Positions 32,315 through 41,597 of a DNA stretch of 64,000 bases are shown here, one piece after another (position 1 is the first letter of the stretch; the number at the start of each line of letters is the position of its first letter). The DNA comes from Streptomyces venezuelae. GTDB taxonomy: Bacteria; Actinomycetota; Actinomycetes; Streptomycetales; Streptomycetaceae. The stretch lies in the NCBI RefSeq assembly GCF_008642355.1, contig NZ_CP029193.1, positions 3,496,001-3,560,000 on the forward strand. The letters run 5' to 3'. The notes below the pieces were generated by a model. It was not told the origin of the DNA, made no database searches, and saw nothing but the letters and a program-made list of their open reading frames with translations. The position numbers and the translations under genes are program-made.

Positions 32315-34165
32315 TCAGCGGCTGAGCTCCTCCGGGCAGGGTGTGCCGCGCGGCAGCTGGTAGGGCGAGCCGAGCCGGTAGACGCCGGCCTTCGGGGCGA
32401 GCAGCTCGACCCACTTGTCGCCCGCCCGGTCCTCCCGCGCCTCGGACAGGCAGCCGTTGATGTTCTCGTACACCTTGGGCCGCCTCTCGTTCAGCTCGCG
32501 CTGCCGCTTCGACGCCTCGGTCTCCTGCGGCGCCTTCACGCCCTTGCCGTGCTCGTCGACGATGCTCAGCCACGGCGAGTACGGGATGCGGATCAGGACG
32601 CGGCCCGGCTTGTCGACGCGCAGCGTCATCTGGCCCTGCTCGGCGCGGGTCACCACGGCGTTCGGCTCGGCGAGCGGGCGCGGATCGGTGACCTCGTACA
32701 GCTGCCAGTTGTCGTCGACCCACACCTTCTTCAGGTACGGCAGGCCGTCCCTGATGAGCTGCGCCTCGCGCTTGCCGCCGTCGCCGTCGGGCTCGCCCTT
32801 GGGGAGCGCCACGTAATGCACGGACCAGCGCTGCAGCCACTCGTGGTAGTTCGCCGAGTTCAGGGTGTCGTCGTAGAAGAGCGGGTTGCGCTCCATGTCG
32901 GCCTGCCGGTTCCAGCCGCGCGCGAGCTGGACGTACGCGGGGAGCGCGGACGCCTCGCGGTGGCTGCGGGCCGGCACCACTTCGAGGCGGCCCTTCGCGG
33001 CGCCCTTCTCCTTCAGCTCGTTGACCAGCGGCGCGACCTCACGCGTCCAGGAGGCGTCGGAGCGGGTGTGCACGATGTCGTCGACGGCCTTGAAGCCGAT
33101 CCACCCGGTGAAGCCGACGAACGCCACGATGATCACGTACCAGGTACGGGACTTCGGGACCGCGTACGGCAGCGCGGCGATCAGCGCGACGCCCGCGAAG
33201 GACATCGCGAGACGCGAGATGTTGGAGCCGATCTGCGAGCTGATCAGCCAGACGCCGAGCACGAACGCCGCGTACACGGCGGTGGTGATCCGTACGGTCT
33301 TCCACTGCTTCGGCACGACGAAGTAGACGATGATCGAGGCGATCAGCGGCAGCGACGCCGAGCCGAACGACATCGGCTGCGTGCCGGAGAACGGGAAGAG
33401 CCACGCGGAGAGGCCCACGACGACGGCGGGTGCGATGCCCAGCGCGTACGCGCCCGGGTACCGCTTGCTGAGGAACAGCGCGACGGCGACGAGCCCCACG
33501 AAGAGACCGGCGACGGGGCTGCCCATCGTCGCGAGCGCCGCGAACGGAGCGGCGACCAGGGCCTTCGCCCACCGCTTGTAGCGCCAGCGGTGCGGCCAGC
33601 AGAAGACGGCGGCGACGGCCGCGAGCGCGAACATCTGGCCGAGGCCGTAGGTCACGCGGCCCGACACCGCGTTGGCGAGCAGCGCGAAGACACCCGCGGC
33701 GACCGGCCACAGCAGCCTGCCCTTCACCGCGCGGCTGCGCATGAGGATCATGGTGAGCAGCCCCGCCGAGACGGTGCCCGCGATCATCATCGTGGTCCGC
33801 ACGCCGAGCACCGACATGAGGTACGGCGAGATCACGCTGTACGACACCGGATGCATGCCGCCGTACCAGCCCAGGTTGTACGCCGACGCCGGGTGCCGCC
33901 CGACGAACTCGGCCCAGGCGTCCTGTGCCGCGAGGTCGCCGCCGCTGTTGGCGAAGACGAGGAACCAGACGACGTGCAGCACGGCGGCGACCGCCGTCGT
34001 GATCGTCACCGGGTGGCGCAGGAAGCGCTTCTGCCACGGTTGCGCGGGCCCGCCGCCGGGCGCACTGCGCTGGGCCGGCAGCTTGACCCGCCCACCGGTG
34101 CGGGGGCCGTCGCCCGTGTCAGGTGCGGCGGCGTCGTCGGCGCGCGTCGGCTCCGCTGTTGCCAC
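32315..34165 (-). CDS. Multi-pass membrane protein, GT-C-like
   Basis: 616 aa with about ten TM segments in residues 40-390, then a soluble C-terminal domain. An early loop after TM1 has AAQDAWAEFVGRHPASAYNLGWYGGMHP with acidic residues at the place used for catalysis in GT-C glycosyltransferases. The C-terminal part (VHYVALP, WVDDNWQLYEVTDPRPL, IPYSPWLSIVDE) is typical of actinobacterial uncharacterised membrane proteins with similar topology. It may transfer sugars to a cell-envelope polymer; this is inference. The start GTG at 34163-34165 follows GGGGAGAG. Confidence 0.7.
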   Translation of the reverse strand: MATAEPTRADDAAAPDTGDGPRTGGRVKLPAQRSAPGGGPAQPWQKRFLRHPVTITTAVAAVLHVVWFLVFANSGGDLAAQDAWAEFVGRHPASAYNLGWYGGMHPVSYSVISPYLMSVLGVRTTMMIAGTVSAGLLTMILMRSRAVKGRLLWPVAAGVFALLANAVSGRVTYGLGQMFALAAVAAVFCWPHRWRYKRWAKALVAAPFAALATMGSPVAGLFVGLVAVALFLSKRYPGAYALGIAPAVVVGLSAWLFPFSGTQPMSFGSASLPLIASIIVYFVVPKQWKTVRITTAVYAAFVLGVWLISSQIGSNISRLAMSFAGVALIAALPYAVPKSRTWYVIIVAFVGFTGWIGFKAVDDIVHTRSDASWTREVAPLVNELKEKGAAKGRLEVVPARSHREASALPAYVQLARGWNRQADMERNPLFYDDTLNSANYHEWLQRWSVHYVALPKGEPDGDGGKREAQLIRDGLPYLKKVWVDDNWQLYEVTDPRPLAEPNAVVTRAEQGQMTLRVDKPGRVLIRIPYSPWLSIVDEHGKGVKAPQETEASKRQRELNERRPKVYENINGCLSEAREDRAGDKWVELLAPKAGVYRLGSPYQLPRGTPCPEELSR

Positions 34166-34239
34166 TGGAGGCTCTCCCCGTGTCGTCCATGTTTCCGGAG
34201 TACCCCGGGTCCCCGAGCTTGTGACGCTAGCACGCACGC

Positions 34240-34272
34240 GCGAGGGGAGGCCCGGGGCGGGCCTCCCCTCGC
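34240..34272 (-). terminator. Terminator after D,D-carboxypeptidase gene
   Basis: GCGAGGGGAGGCCCG (34240-34254) pairs perfectly with CGGGCCTCCCCTCGC (34258-34272). It is 6 bp past the stop of the minus-strand carboxypeptidase gene. Confidence 0.85.
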
Positions 34273-34277
34273 GGGGC

Positions 34278-36896
34278 TCAGCCGACCCGGGTCAGCTTGG
34301 CGCCGAAGCCCGGTTCGCTCAGGTCCTTCTGCAGTGCCACCGGCACCTCGACGGCATCACCCTTGCCGTCGCCGACGTGCAGCACACCGACCTCGGTGCC
34401 CGCCTTCGCCGTGTTCGGGACGGTCTTGCCCTTCATGTCGTCGAGCTCCAGCTTGACGGTCAGGCCCGACCAGCCGACGGCGGAGACGTCCTTGGTGGCG
34501 ACGAGCGGGGTCGTCCCGCCGAGACCGTCGTCGACCTGCCCGACGACCTCACCCTTCTTCACGATCGTCTTGGCCTTGAGGGCGTCCTGTCCGGCCGCGA
34601 TCAGGTTCTTGGTGACGTCGGTGACCTTGTCGATGTTGGCGACGCCGTTGCTGCCGTACTGGCCGAGGGCGGCGCCGATGATCGTCTGCTTCTTGCCGTC
34701 GATCACCTTCTCCGCGGCGAAGAGGATGTTGCCGCCGGCCGCGGTGGTCGTACCGGTCTTGATGCCGATCGCGACGGTCGGGACCAGCTTGAAGAAGTTG
34801 GTCTGCTTCTCGTTGTTGAGGTCCATGTAGCTCGGCTGGCGGGAGATCTCGTTGAAGACGGGGTTCTCCATGGCCGCGCGGCCCAGCTTCACCAGGTCCT
34901 CGGCGGTCGACACGGTCGTCTTGTCCAGGCCGCTGGGGTCCGTGTAGTGGGTGTTCTTCATCCCCAGCTCCTTGGCGGTCTTGTTCATCTTCTCGACGAA
35001 CGCGTCCTCGGAGCCGCTCTTGCTGTCCCAGCGGGCGAGCAGCTTGGCGATGTTGTTCGCCGACGGGAGCATGACCGCCTGCAGCGCCTCGTACTCGGTG
35101 ATCTTCTGGCCCTCGGTGACCTTGACGACCGACTCGTTGGCCGGCTTGCCGGTCTCGTAGTGCTTCTGCGCGGCGGCGTCGACGGGGATCTTCGGGCCGT
35201 CCTGGCCCTTCTCCAGCGGGTGGTCCCGCAGGATCAGGTAGACCGTCATGACCTTCGCGATGCTCGCGATCGGCACGGGCTTCTGCTCGCCCGACGTGCC
35301 GAAGGTGCCGATGCCGTTGACGTCCATCGCGGCCTGGCCGTCGGCCGGCCACGGCACGTCCGGCTTGCCGCCCTCGAACTTCACGGTCTCCTGCGCGGTG
35401 AGCTGCAGGGTGGGTGTCGGGAGCGGTCGCACGACCTGTACGACTGCAAAGACGACCAGCAGGAGCAGGACGAGCGGCGTCCAGATCTTGACCCTGCGCA
35501 CGGCCGTGCGCACCGGCGTCTCGGGCGGCGGCGGGGTGTTGGTCAGCTCGGCGAGCAGGTCGATCGGCGGCTTGGGCGGCAGCGGCTGCTGCGTGGTGCG
35601 CTCGACCGGGGGCGGGACGGCGGGGCCCGCGGGGGCGGTGCCGGCCCTGGGCGCGGGCGTCTTGGGCTCCGCGGTGACCGCACCCTTCGGGCCCTGCGCC
35701 TGCCCCTGCTTCGGGGCCTGCTTCGGGCCCGGCTGCGGCGCGGGCTTCGCCTTCGGCCCGTCGAGCGGCTTCAGCGCGACGAACTTGCTGGTCCGCTCGG
35801 CGTCGCCCTCGGGCTTCGCGGTTTCCTTCTTTGCAGTTCCCTTTGCGCCTTCGCCCAGCTTGAGCATGGTGGTGGGCTGGTCGACGTCCTTGCCCCCGGC
35901 CTTCGGGACCTTCGGCGCCTTGAAGACGGCGGTGGCCTGGTCGACGCCGGTGGACTTCGCGTCGGCGGCGTCGGCCTCGGCCGGATCGTCCTCGGCGGCG
36001 GCGTCGAGCTCGGGCGCGGGATCGGACTCCGGCTCGGCATCAGCCTTCGACGCGGCCTCGGGCCAGGCGGGAGCCTCGGACTTCGACGCGCCCTCGGCCC
36101 ACGAGGGAGCCCCGCGCCTCGCCACGGACTCGGCCTTCGCCGCGGACTCCGGCTCCGCCTCGGCCTTCGACGCGGGCTCGGCGTTCGACGCGCTTTCGGT
36201 CCTCGACGTGGCCTCAGCCTTCCCCGCGGGCTTCGGCTCCGCCTCGGGCTTCGGCTCCGCCTCGGGCTCGGTTTCGGCCTTCGGCTCGGGCTTCGCCTCC
36301 GGGCTCGGCTCCGGCTTCGCGGAAGCCGCGGGCCCGGCATCGGCCGCCCCGGCCCCGGCCGCGAGGTCGGCCGCACCGGCGGTTTCGGCCTTGTCCGATG
36401 CCCTGGACTTGTCCGACGTCCCGGACTTGTCCGACACCTCGGGCTCGGCCGTCGTTCCCGACTTCGCCGCGGCGGCGTTCTCCCCCTCCGGGTCAGCGTC
36501 CGAGTCCGCCTCGGACGCTGACTCCGGCTCGTCGTCGGACGTCGCGACCCACGCCGCCACCGCGTTCCGCAGCCGCGCGTCCCCGTTGGTCTCGGTCCCG
36601 GGCGCTTCCGCCGCCCCGGAACCCGTCTCCTCGGAGTCGTCCGCATCGCCGGAACCGTCGGCGCCGTCGGAACCGGTCGCCGCCTCGGCGACGTCCTTCG
36701 TCGAGAAGACGGCGGTCGCCCGGTCCGCCGGGATCTCGTCCCGCACCTGCGGCGTCTCGCGCGTGATCGCGAGACGCGGGTCGCGTTCCTCCGGCGCCGG
36801 CCCGGAGGTCTCCTCCGGGGTCGGATTCCCCGACGACTTCCGCTGCTTCGATCTGTCGGGGGTCTCGCCCGCCACCGATGCCTCCTCGTACGCCAT
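34278..36896 (-). CDS. D-alanyl-D-alanine carboxypeptidase with long disordered cytoplasmic tail
   Basis: 872 aa. The first roughly 490 residues are disordered, rich in Glu/Pro/Ala/Lys with many short repeats (KPEPSPEAKPEPKAE). A single TM (WTPLVLLLLVVFAVVQVV) is followed by a serine peptidase S11 domain with SIAKVMT (SxxK), PSANN (SxN) and IKTGTT (KTG). Typical enzymes of this family are about 380-430 aa, so the tail doubles its length. The tail contains three spaced motifs, RATAVFSTK, DQATAVFKAPK and DQPTTMLK, that look like phospho-Thr sites for an FHA domain. It trims peptidoglycan pentapeptides outside the cell while being signalled from inside. Confidence 0.9.
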   Translation of the reverse strand: MAYEEASVAGETPDRSKQRKSSGNPTPEETSGPAPEERDPRLAITRETPQVRDEIPADRATAVFSTKDVAEAATGSDGADGSGDADDSEETGSGAAEAPGTETNGDARLRNAVAAWVATSDDEPESASEADSDADPEGENAAAAKSGTTAEPEVSDKSGTSDKSRASDKAETAGAADLAAGAGAADAGPAASAKPEPSPEAKPEPKAETEPEAEPKPEAEPKPAGKAEATSRTESASNAEPASKAEAEPESAAKAESVARRGAPSWAEGASKSEAPAWPEAASKADAEPESDPAPELDAAAEDDPAEADAADAKSTGVDQATAVFKAPKVPKAGGKDVDQPTTMLKLGEGAKGTAKKETAKPEGDAERTSKFVALKPLDGPKAKPAPQPGPKQAPKQGQAQGPKGAVTAEPKTPAPRAGTAPAGPAVPPPVERTTQQPLPPKPPIDLLAELTNTPPPPETPVRTAVRRVKIWTPLVLLLLVVFAVVQVVRPLPTPTLQLTAQETVKFEGGKPDVPWPADGQAAMDVNGIGTFGTSGEQKPVPIASIAKVMTVYLILRDHPLEKGQDGPKIPVDAAAQKHYETGKPANESVVKVTEGQKITEYEALQAVMLPSANNIAKLLARWDSKSGSEDAFVEKMNKTAKELGMKNTHYTDPSGLDKTTVSTAEDLVKLGRAAMENPVFNEISRQPSYMDLNNEKQTNFFKLVPTVAIGIKTGTTTAAGGNILFAAEKVIDGKKQTIIGAALGQYGSNGVANIDKVTDVTKNLIAAGQDALKAKTIVKKGEVVGQVDDGLGGTTPLVATKDVSAVGWSGLTVKLELDDMKGKTVPNTAKAGTEVGVLHVGDGKGDAVEVPVALQKDLSEPGFGAKLTRVG

Positions 36897-37116
36897 GCCG
36901 TTTGCCGATACTGATGCTTGCCGTGTGCTGACCGTGCGCCAAATCCGGCCGGACAACCACTGTCCGAACCGTGTACCAGTGTCCTGTGTGAGGGCTTAAC
37001 CCCCGTGGTAGACGAGAACGACATACCTACTGGTTCCCGTACATCCCGACCACGCGCTCTCGACAGACCAATGTGAGAGGGGTCACCCTGTCATTCATCC
37101 ACGCGGGGAGGCATGG

Positions 37117-37881
37117 ATGGGCAGGAGCCGCAGAACAATTCCGGAGGAGCTTCTGCTGCTCGCTTTGGACCCGGCCACGGGTACCACAGCGCAGCCGCAG
37201 TCGCTCGACCTCGGTCTGGCCGGAGCACAGCTAGTGGAGCTGGCGCTGGCCGGACGGATAGCCCCAGACGGGGATCGTATCGCCGTGGTGATGCCACGGC
37301 CGACCGGAGATCCGACTCTGGACTCCGCACTGGAACTGCTGCGCAGGCGCGGCAGTCCGGTCCGGGCGGTCCACTGGATCGGCGGACCCCGACTGGGGCT
37401 CCGCCAGACGTACCTCTCGCACCTGGAGCGGTGCGGCATGGTTCATGCCGTGGCGGGCCAGATGTGCGGGGTGCTGCCGACGACTCGCTACCAAGCGACG
37501 GACACGGCCATCAGCCGGGAGATCAGGTCCCGGCTCGATTCGGCGATCCGCACCGGTGTACCGCCGGACCCGCGGACCGCCGCGCTCGCCGCCCTGGCCC
37601 ACGCGGTCGGTCTCGGCAAGCATCTGTACCCCGGGAACGAGGGGCGTTCATCGCGCTCCCGGCTCCGGGACCTGATCAGGCACGACCCCATGGGCGGCCT
37701 CGTGGCGCACGCCGTGATGGACGTCCAGAACGGCGTGGCGGCCCAGCCGCGACGCAGCGCCGCACCCGCGGGTCCCACAGGACCGGGCGGCGGCAGGCAG
37801 CCGGCGAGGGCGACAGCGGACCCCGGCGGGGTGCCGATGCAGCCACGCCGCGGATCCATGGCACGCGCCGTCGCCCACTGA
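37117..37881 (+). CDS. GPP34 (GOLPH3/Vps74) family protein
   Basis: 254 aa. The N-terminal two-thirds match the GPP34 fold (IPEELLLLALDPATG, LDLGLAGAQLVELALAGRIA, AALAHAVGLGKHLYP, ARDLI-like LRDLIRHDPMGGLVAHAVMDVQ). In eukaryotes this family binds phosphoinositides and retains glycosyltransferases in the Golgi; bacterial members are uncharacterised and common in actinomycetes. The last about 60 residues are Gly/Pro/Arg-rich and likely disordered. GGGGAG precedes the ATG. Divergent from the carboxypeptidase gene. Confidence 0.85.
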   Translation: MGRSRRTIPEELLLLALDPATGTTAQPQSLDLGLAGAQLVELALAGRIAPDGDRIAVVMPRPTGDPTLDSALELLRRRGSPVRAVHWIGGPRLGLRQTYLSHLERCGMVHAVAGQMCGVLPTTRYQATDTAISREIRSRLDSAIRTGVPPDPRTAALAALAHAVGLGKHLYPGNEGRSSRSRLRDLIRHDPMGGLVAHAVMDVQNGVAAQPRRSAAPAGPTGPGGGRQPARATADPGGVPMQPRRGSMARAVAH

Positions 37882-38226
37882 GCACGCACACCGCTCGCAC
37901 CGGGCACGGCCAAGCACCACCTCGTCAACGCGCACCAGCTCGTGAACGCGCACCATCACCGCGCGACCGCGCACCACCGTCGCGCGACCGCTCAGCACCA
38001 CCGCACCAGCGCCGCGCCGCAGTCCCCAGACCCGGTTCGGGAGCCGCTGGGCCGCGTGGGGCGTGGGACCGGACCGTCCGGACGACGACACCCGGTCCCA
38101 CCGCCCCGCGCGGCCGCCTCACGTTCGCACATCCGCTGTTTCCCAGCGGTGCCGACCACGTTGGTGGCACTCTGCTGAGCAGTAGATACGCAAAGTAGAG
38201 GAATGCAAGCCGGAGGTGCACGTCCC
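37882..38226. other. Low-complexity intergenic region
   Basis: 345 bp without a convincing gene. The left two-thirds repeat CGCACCA, CGCGACCG and CACCA words on an imperfect 20-25 bp period. The right end (38160-38200) is AT-richer and holds the likely promoter of the XRE gene, with GGAGG at about 38212. Confidence 0.6.
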
Positions 38227-39084
38227 GTGGCGTCCAATGTCAATCCCACCGTCAGGCGGCGCCGGTTGGGCCAGGAGCTCCGCCGGCTCCGTGAGCTCAA
38301 GGGCATGACGGCCGAGGAGGTCGCCGAGCGGCTGCTCGTCTCGCAGTCGAAGATCAGCCGCCTGGAGAACGGCCGGCGTTCGATCAGCCAGCGCGACGTC
38401 CGCGACCTGTGCGGCGTCTACGAGGTCGAGGACCACCGCGTCGTCGACTCGCTGATGCAGATGGCCAAGGACTCGCGCCAGCAGGGCTGGTGGCACTCCT
38501 TCGGCGACATCCCCTACAGCGTGTACATCGGCCTGGAGACGGACGCCGCCTCCTTGCGCGTGTACGACCCGCAGGTCGTCCCCGGTCTCCTGCAGACCCG
38601 GGCGTACGCGGAGGCGCTGATCACCGGCGCGCTCCCGGAGACCACGCCGACGGACATCGAGAAGCGCGTCCAGGTGCGCATGCGCAGACAGGACCGGATC
38701 TCGGCCCCCGACATGCCGCTGCGGCTGTGGACCGTCCTCGACGAGTCCGCGCTGCGCCGCGTCGTCGGCTCCCGGCATCTGATGCGCGACCAGTTGGAGC
38801 ACCTCGTCGAGCAGTCCCAGCTGCCGCACGTGACGGTTCAGGTGATCCCCTTCGAGATGGGCGCGCACCCGGGGCTCAACGGGCAGTACGCGATCCTGGA
38901 GTTCCCCGACGCCGCCGACTCCAGCGTGGTCTACATCGAGGGCGTCACCAGCGACCTGTACCTGGAGAAGGCGAACGACGTGCAGCAGTACAGCGTCATG
39001 TACGAACACCTGCGGGCGCAGGCGCTGAACGTCGAGCAGTCGAGGCAGCTGATCGCGGACATCGCGAAGGACTACGCCCGCTGA
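38227..39084 (+). CDS. XRE-family regulator with DUF5753-type C-terminal domain
   Basis: 285 aa. Helix-turn-helix at about residues 12-65 (LGQELRRLRELKGMTAEEVAERLLVSQSKISRLENGRRS). The rest has the DUF5753 pattern YDPQVVPGLLQTRAYAEALI, LTVLDESALRR-like LWTVLDESALRR and HVTVQVIPFEMGAHPGLNG. It is paired with the small DUF397 gene 168 bp downstream, the arrangement of the WhiJ-like pairs that tune development and antibiotic production in Streptomyces, where the small protein antagonises the regulator. The GTG start gives MASNVNPTVRRRR, the usual N-terminus. Confidence 0.92.
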   Translation: MASNVNPTVRRRRLGQELRRLRELKGMTAEEVAERLLVSQSKISRLENGRRSISQRDVRDLCGVYEVEDHRVVDSLMQMAKDSRQQGWWHSFGDIPYSVYIGLETDAASLRVYDPQVVPGLLQTRAYAEALITGALPETTPTDIEKRVQVRMRRQDRISAPDMPLRLWTVLDESALRRVVGSRHLMRDQLEHLVEQSQLPHVTVQVIPFEMGAHPGLNGQYAILEFPDAADSSVVYIEGVTSDLYLEKANDVQQYSVMYEHLRAQALNVEQSRQLIADIAKDYAR

Positions 39085-39251
39085 TCGACGGCTCCCGAGT
39101 GAAAGCGCCGCACGGTACACCCTTGTCACACCGCCGCGTAAGTCCCACCTGGAATATGCCATCCGGTCGAGTGAACGGTCCCTTCACGCCACGTTGTTGG
39201 CGAGTAGCGTCATTCACGCCATCGAGCAGCAACTCATAGACCGGAGCGGAC

Positions 39252-39461
39252 ATGGCGATTCAGCAGGGTACTTCGCACACGTGGGTCAAGTCTTCCTATT
39301 CCACCGGAAACGGTGCGTGTGTCGAGGTCAAATCACCGGTGCGGCACGGCATCTCCGTGCGCGACTCGAAGGTCGTGGAAGGCCCGGTCCTCGCCTTCCC
39401 CGCCGAGTCGTGGAACGCGTTCGTCAGCGAGGTGGGCAGGGGGGCTGCCGACCTCGCGTGA
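39252..39461 (+). CDS. DUF397 small regulatory partner
   Basis: 69 aa. WVKSSYSTGNGACVEVKSP and ISVRDSKVVEGPVLAFPAESWNAFV are the diagnostic DUF397 core. These proteins act with the neighbouring DUF5753 XRE regulator, in a relationship likened to antitoxin/toxin or regulator/anti-regulator. GGAG precedes the ATG; the 167-bp gap upstream probably contains its own promoter. Confidence 0.93.
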   Translation: MAIQQGTSHTWVKSSYSTGNGACVEVKSPVRHGISVRDSKVVEGPVLAFPAESWNAFVSEVGRGAADLA

Positions 39462-39551
39462 GAACGCAGCGCACATCAGCAGAAGGACCACCGCAGCAGA
39501 ACAACCGCATAGGCACCACTTTCATGAGCCCTCTCGACTGGCCCGCCGTCC

Positions 39552-39571
39552 CGGCCGAGGGGGCTCGGCCG
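39552..39571. terminator. Hairpin between convergent genes
   Basis: CGGCCGAG (39552-39559) and CTCGGCCG (39564-39571), 4-nt loop, between the DUF397 gene and the convergent gene ending at 39591. It can serve both. Confidence 0.65.
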
Positions 39572-39590
39572 TGCCCGTCGCCCACGGGCG

Positions 39591-40478
39591 TCACCTGAGG
39601 GCGTCGACGTACAGGTCCGTCCCCGGGACCGTGGGGATGAACGGTGCCACCAGTTCCACGCGTCCGAGCCCGGACTCCGCGACCGCCTGGTCCCGCCCGG
39701 TGAAGTACGCCGCCCAGCAGTCCCGCGGGTCCTCCTGGAGGAACCACAGCAGCGTCAGCCGGGTGTCCACGCCCTCGACCTGTTTCACGTACGTCATGCG
39801 GTCCCCCGGCAGCGGTGTCGGCCGGAACAGCGTGACCATGGCGGCGGGTGATCCCGCGAGTGCTCGCGGCAGGTGCCGGGACCGCAGCCATTCGAGCAGC
39901 TCGCCGCGCTGTCGTGGCCCCTCGGCGTCGATGACCTCGAGGACCAGGCCCTTGTACGGGTGGTCGAGGGCGTGGAAGTCGCGGGGGCCTGCGGCGCCGT
40001 CGCGGTAGACGGTCGCCTCGTGGTCCTGGAAGGCGGTGAAGACGTGGGTGCGGGCCTGGTGGACGCGGCCGTCGCGGTTGAGGCGCTTGTTGATGCCGAC
40101 GGTCCACTTCATGTGCTCGTCGTAGCGCCCTTCCGTCACCCAGTACGTGGAGAGGTAGCACCCCGCGGTGACGGGCTCGGCGATCGCGGACTTGTCGGGG
40201 TAGCGCAGGAGCTGGAGGTCTCGGGTGGCCACCCAGCGGCGGCCCGCGTACATCCAGGGCATGGCCATCGCGCCCGCGTAGTAGTGGTCGTCCTCGTACC
40301 AGCGGTTGTACGCGAACTCGTGCCCCGGGTGCGGCTCGACCATGGTGATCAGGGCGTGGCCCGGGTGGACGCCGTAGGGGCCGACGGCGGCCAGCTCGGC
40401 GTAGACGTCGCTCCGGGTGTCCGTGCGGGCGTTCCGGCGGGTGTCCTCACCGGCGTCTGCGCCGGGGTCATCGCTCAC
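39591..40478 (-). CDS. Unknown protein, possible ferredoxin-like (EthD-type) repeats
   Basis: 295 aa, not recognised with certainty. Two blocks, HALITMVEPHPGHEFAYNRWYEDDHYYAGAM and a C-terminal AMVTLFRPTPLP region, have the look of dimeric alpha/beta-barrel proteins such as EthD, with conserved Trp-Tyr-Asp-His. The protein is divergent from an SDR with a shared perfect palindrome between them, so both probably serve one catabolic or detoxification step. The GTG start follows GGAAGGGAG. Confidence 0.65.
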   Translation of the reverse strand: MSDDPGADAGEDTRRNARTDTRSDVYAELAAVGPYGVHPGHALITMVEPHPGHEFAYNRWYEDDHYYAGAMAMPWMYAGRRWVATRDLQLLRYPDKSAIAEPVTAGCYLSTYWVTEGRYDEHMKWTVGINKRLNRDGRVHQARTHVFTAFQDHEATVYRDGAAGPRDFHALDHPYKGLVLEVIDAEGPRQRGELLEWLRSRHLPRALAGSPAAMVTLFRPTPLPGDRMTYVKQVEGVDTRLTLLWFLQEDPRDCWAAYFTGRDQAVAESGLGRVELVAPFIPTVPGTDLYVDALR

Positions 40479-40515
40479 GTCTCTCCCCTTCCTTCCTCCG
40501 ATGCACGCCCATACT

Positions 40516-40530
40516 CTGACGCCCCGTCAG
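40516..40530. promoter_or_regulatory. Perfect palindromic operator between divergent genes
   Basis: CTGACGCCCCGTCAG, 6-bp perfect arms around CCC, midway between the unknown protein (left) and SDR (right). Similar palindromes are bound by TetR-type regulators of lipid or aromatic catabolism in actinomycetes; no TetR gene is adjacent, so a distant regulator would be needed. Confidence 0.6.
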
Positions 40531-40558
40531 CAAAACTGCCAGAGCCGGGAGGCGCCCC

Positions 40559-41353
40559 ATGCAGTCGTCGCTCCTCGAGGGAAAGACCGTCGTCGTCTCG
40601 GGTGTCGGCGCCGGGCTCGGCCACCAGGTCGCGGCGGCCGTGGTGCGCGACGGCGGCCACGCCGTGCTCGGGGCGCGCACGGAGGCGAACCTCGCGAAGA
40701 CGGCAGCCGAGATCGACCCCGAGGGCACCCGGGCCGCCCACAAGGCCACCGACATCACCGACGAGCGGCAGTGCGAGGCCCTCGCGGAGCTGGCCGTGGA
40801 ACGCTTCGGCGGAATCGACGCGGTCGTCCATGTCGCCGCGTGGGACAGCTACTTCGGCGGGTTGGAGGACGCGGACTTCGCCACCTGGGAGCAGGTCATC
40901 GACGTCAATCTCCTCGGCACCCTGCGCATGACCCGCGCCTGTCTGCCGGCGCTCAGGCAGCGGGCGGGCGGTTCGGTGGTGTTCATCGGGACACAGTCGG
41001 CGATCGCGGCGCCCTCGCAGGTGCGCCAGGCGGCGTACGGGGCGTCGAAGGGGGCACTGACCTCGGCGATGTACTCGCTGGCGCACGAGCTCGGCCCTGA
41101 CCGGATCCGGGTCAACACCGTGCTGCCGGGCTGGATGTGGGGCCCGCCGGTCGAGGCGTACGTCCAGTTCACCGCGCACACCGAGGGCGTGCCGGAGGAC
41201 GAGGTGCGGGACCGGCTCGCGGCGCGCATGGCGCTGCCGGACCTGGCCACGGACGGGGACGTGGCGGACGCGGTGGTGTTCCTCGCGTCGGACCGGGCGC
41301 GGTCGATCACGGGTCAGTCACTGCTGGTCAACGCGGGGGAGATCATGCGGTAA
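40559..41353 (+). CDS. SDR-family oxidoreductase
   Basis: 264 aa classical short-chain dehydrogenase. The cofactor loop is SGVGAGLG (Ser replaces the usual Thr), then VVHVAAW for NNAG, catalytic Ser in FIGTQSA and YGASK. C-terminal [22 protein letters not shown] is standard. Likely oxidises or reduces a hydroxyl/keto group of an unidentified substrate. Divergent from the unknown protein across a shared operator. Confidence 0.9.
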   Translation: MQSSLLEGKTVVVSGVGAGLGHQVAAAVVRDGGHAVLGARTEANLAKTAAEIDPEGTRAAHKATDITDERQCEALAELAVERFGGIDAVVHVAAWDSYFGGLEDADFATWEQVIDVNLLGTLRMTRACLPALRQRAGGSVVFIGTQSAIAAPSQVRQAAYGASKGALTSAMYSLAHELGPDRIRVNTVLPGWMWGPPVEAYVQFTAHTEGVPEDEVRDRLAARMALPDLATDGDVADAVVFLASDRARSITGQSLLVNAGEIMR

Positions 41354-41372
41354 CCGCTGCTGCGCGGGTGCG

Positions 41373-41410
41373 CGAAGGCCGTACGGGAGGTGACTTCCGT
41401 ACGGCCTTCG
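41373..41410 (+). terminator. Terminator after SDR gene
   Basis: CGAAGGCCGTACGG (41373-41386) and CCGTACGGCCTTCG (41397-41410), perfect 14-bp arms, 20 nt after the SDR stop. Confidence 0.9.
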
Positions 41411-41597
41411 TGCGTGGGGAGACCTTTGCCGGTCGATCATATACGTGAACACAGGTCAGCAAACCGAACGATTTTACTTCCTCTTGACCTAGCGACAGGT
41501 TGTCGCCGCTGACCGCCCGAACCCACGATGAGCGGGCACTTCTGGGCCGCTCTCGTCCCCATCGGCCCGTTCACCAGGCGGACCCCTGGAGGGCCAT

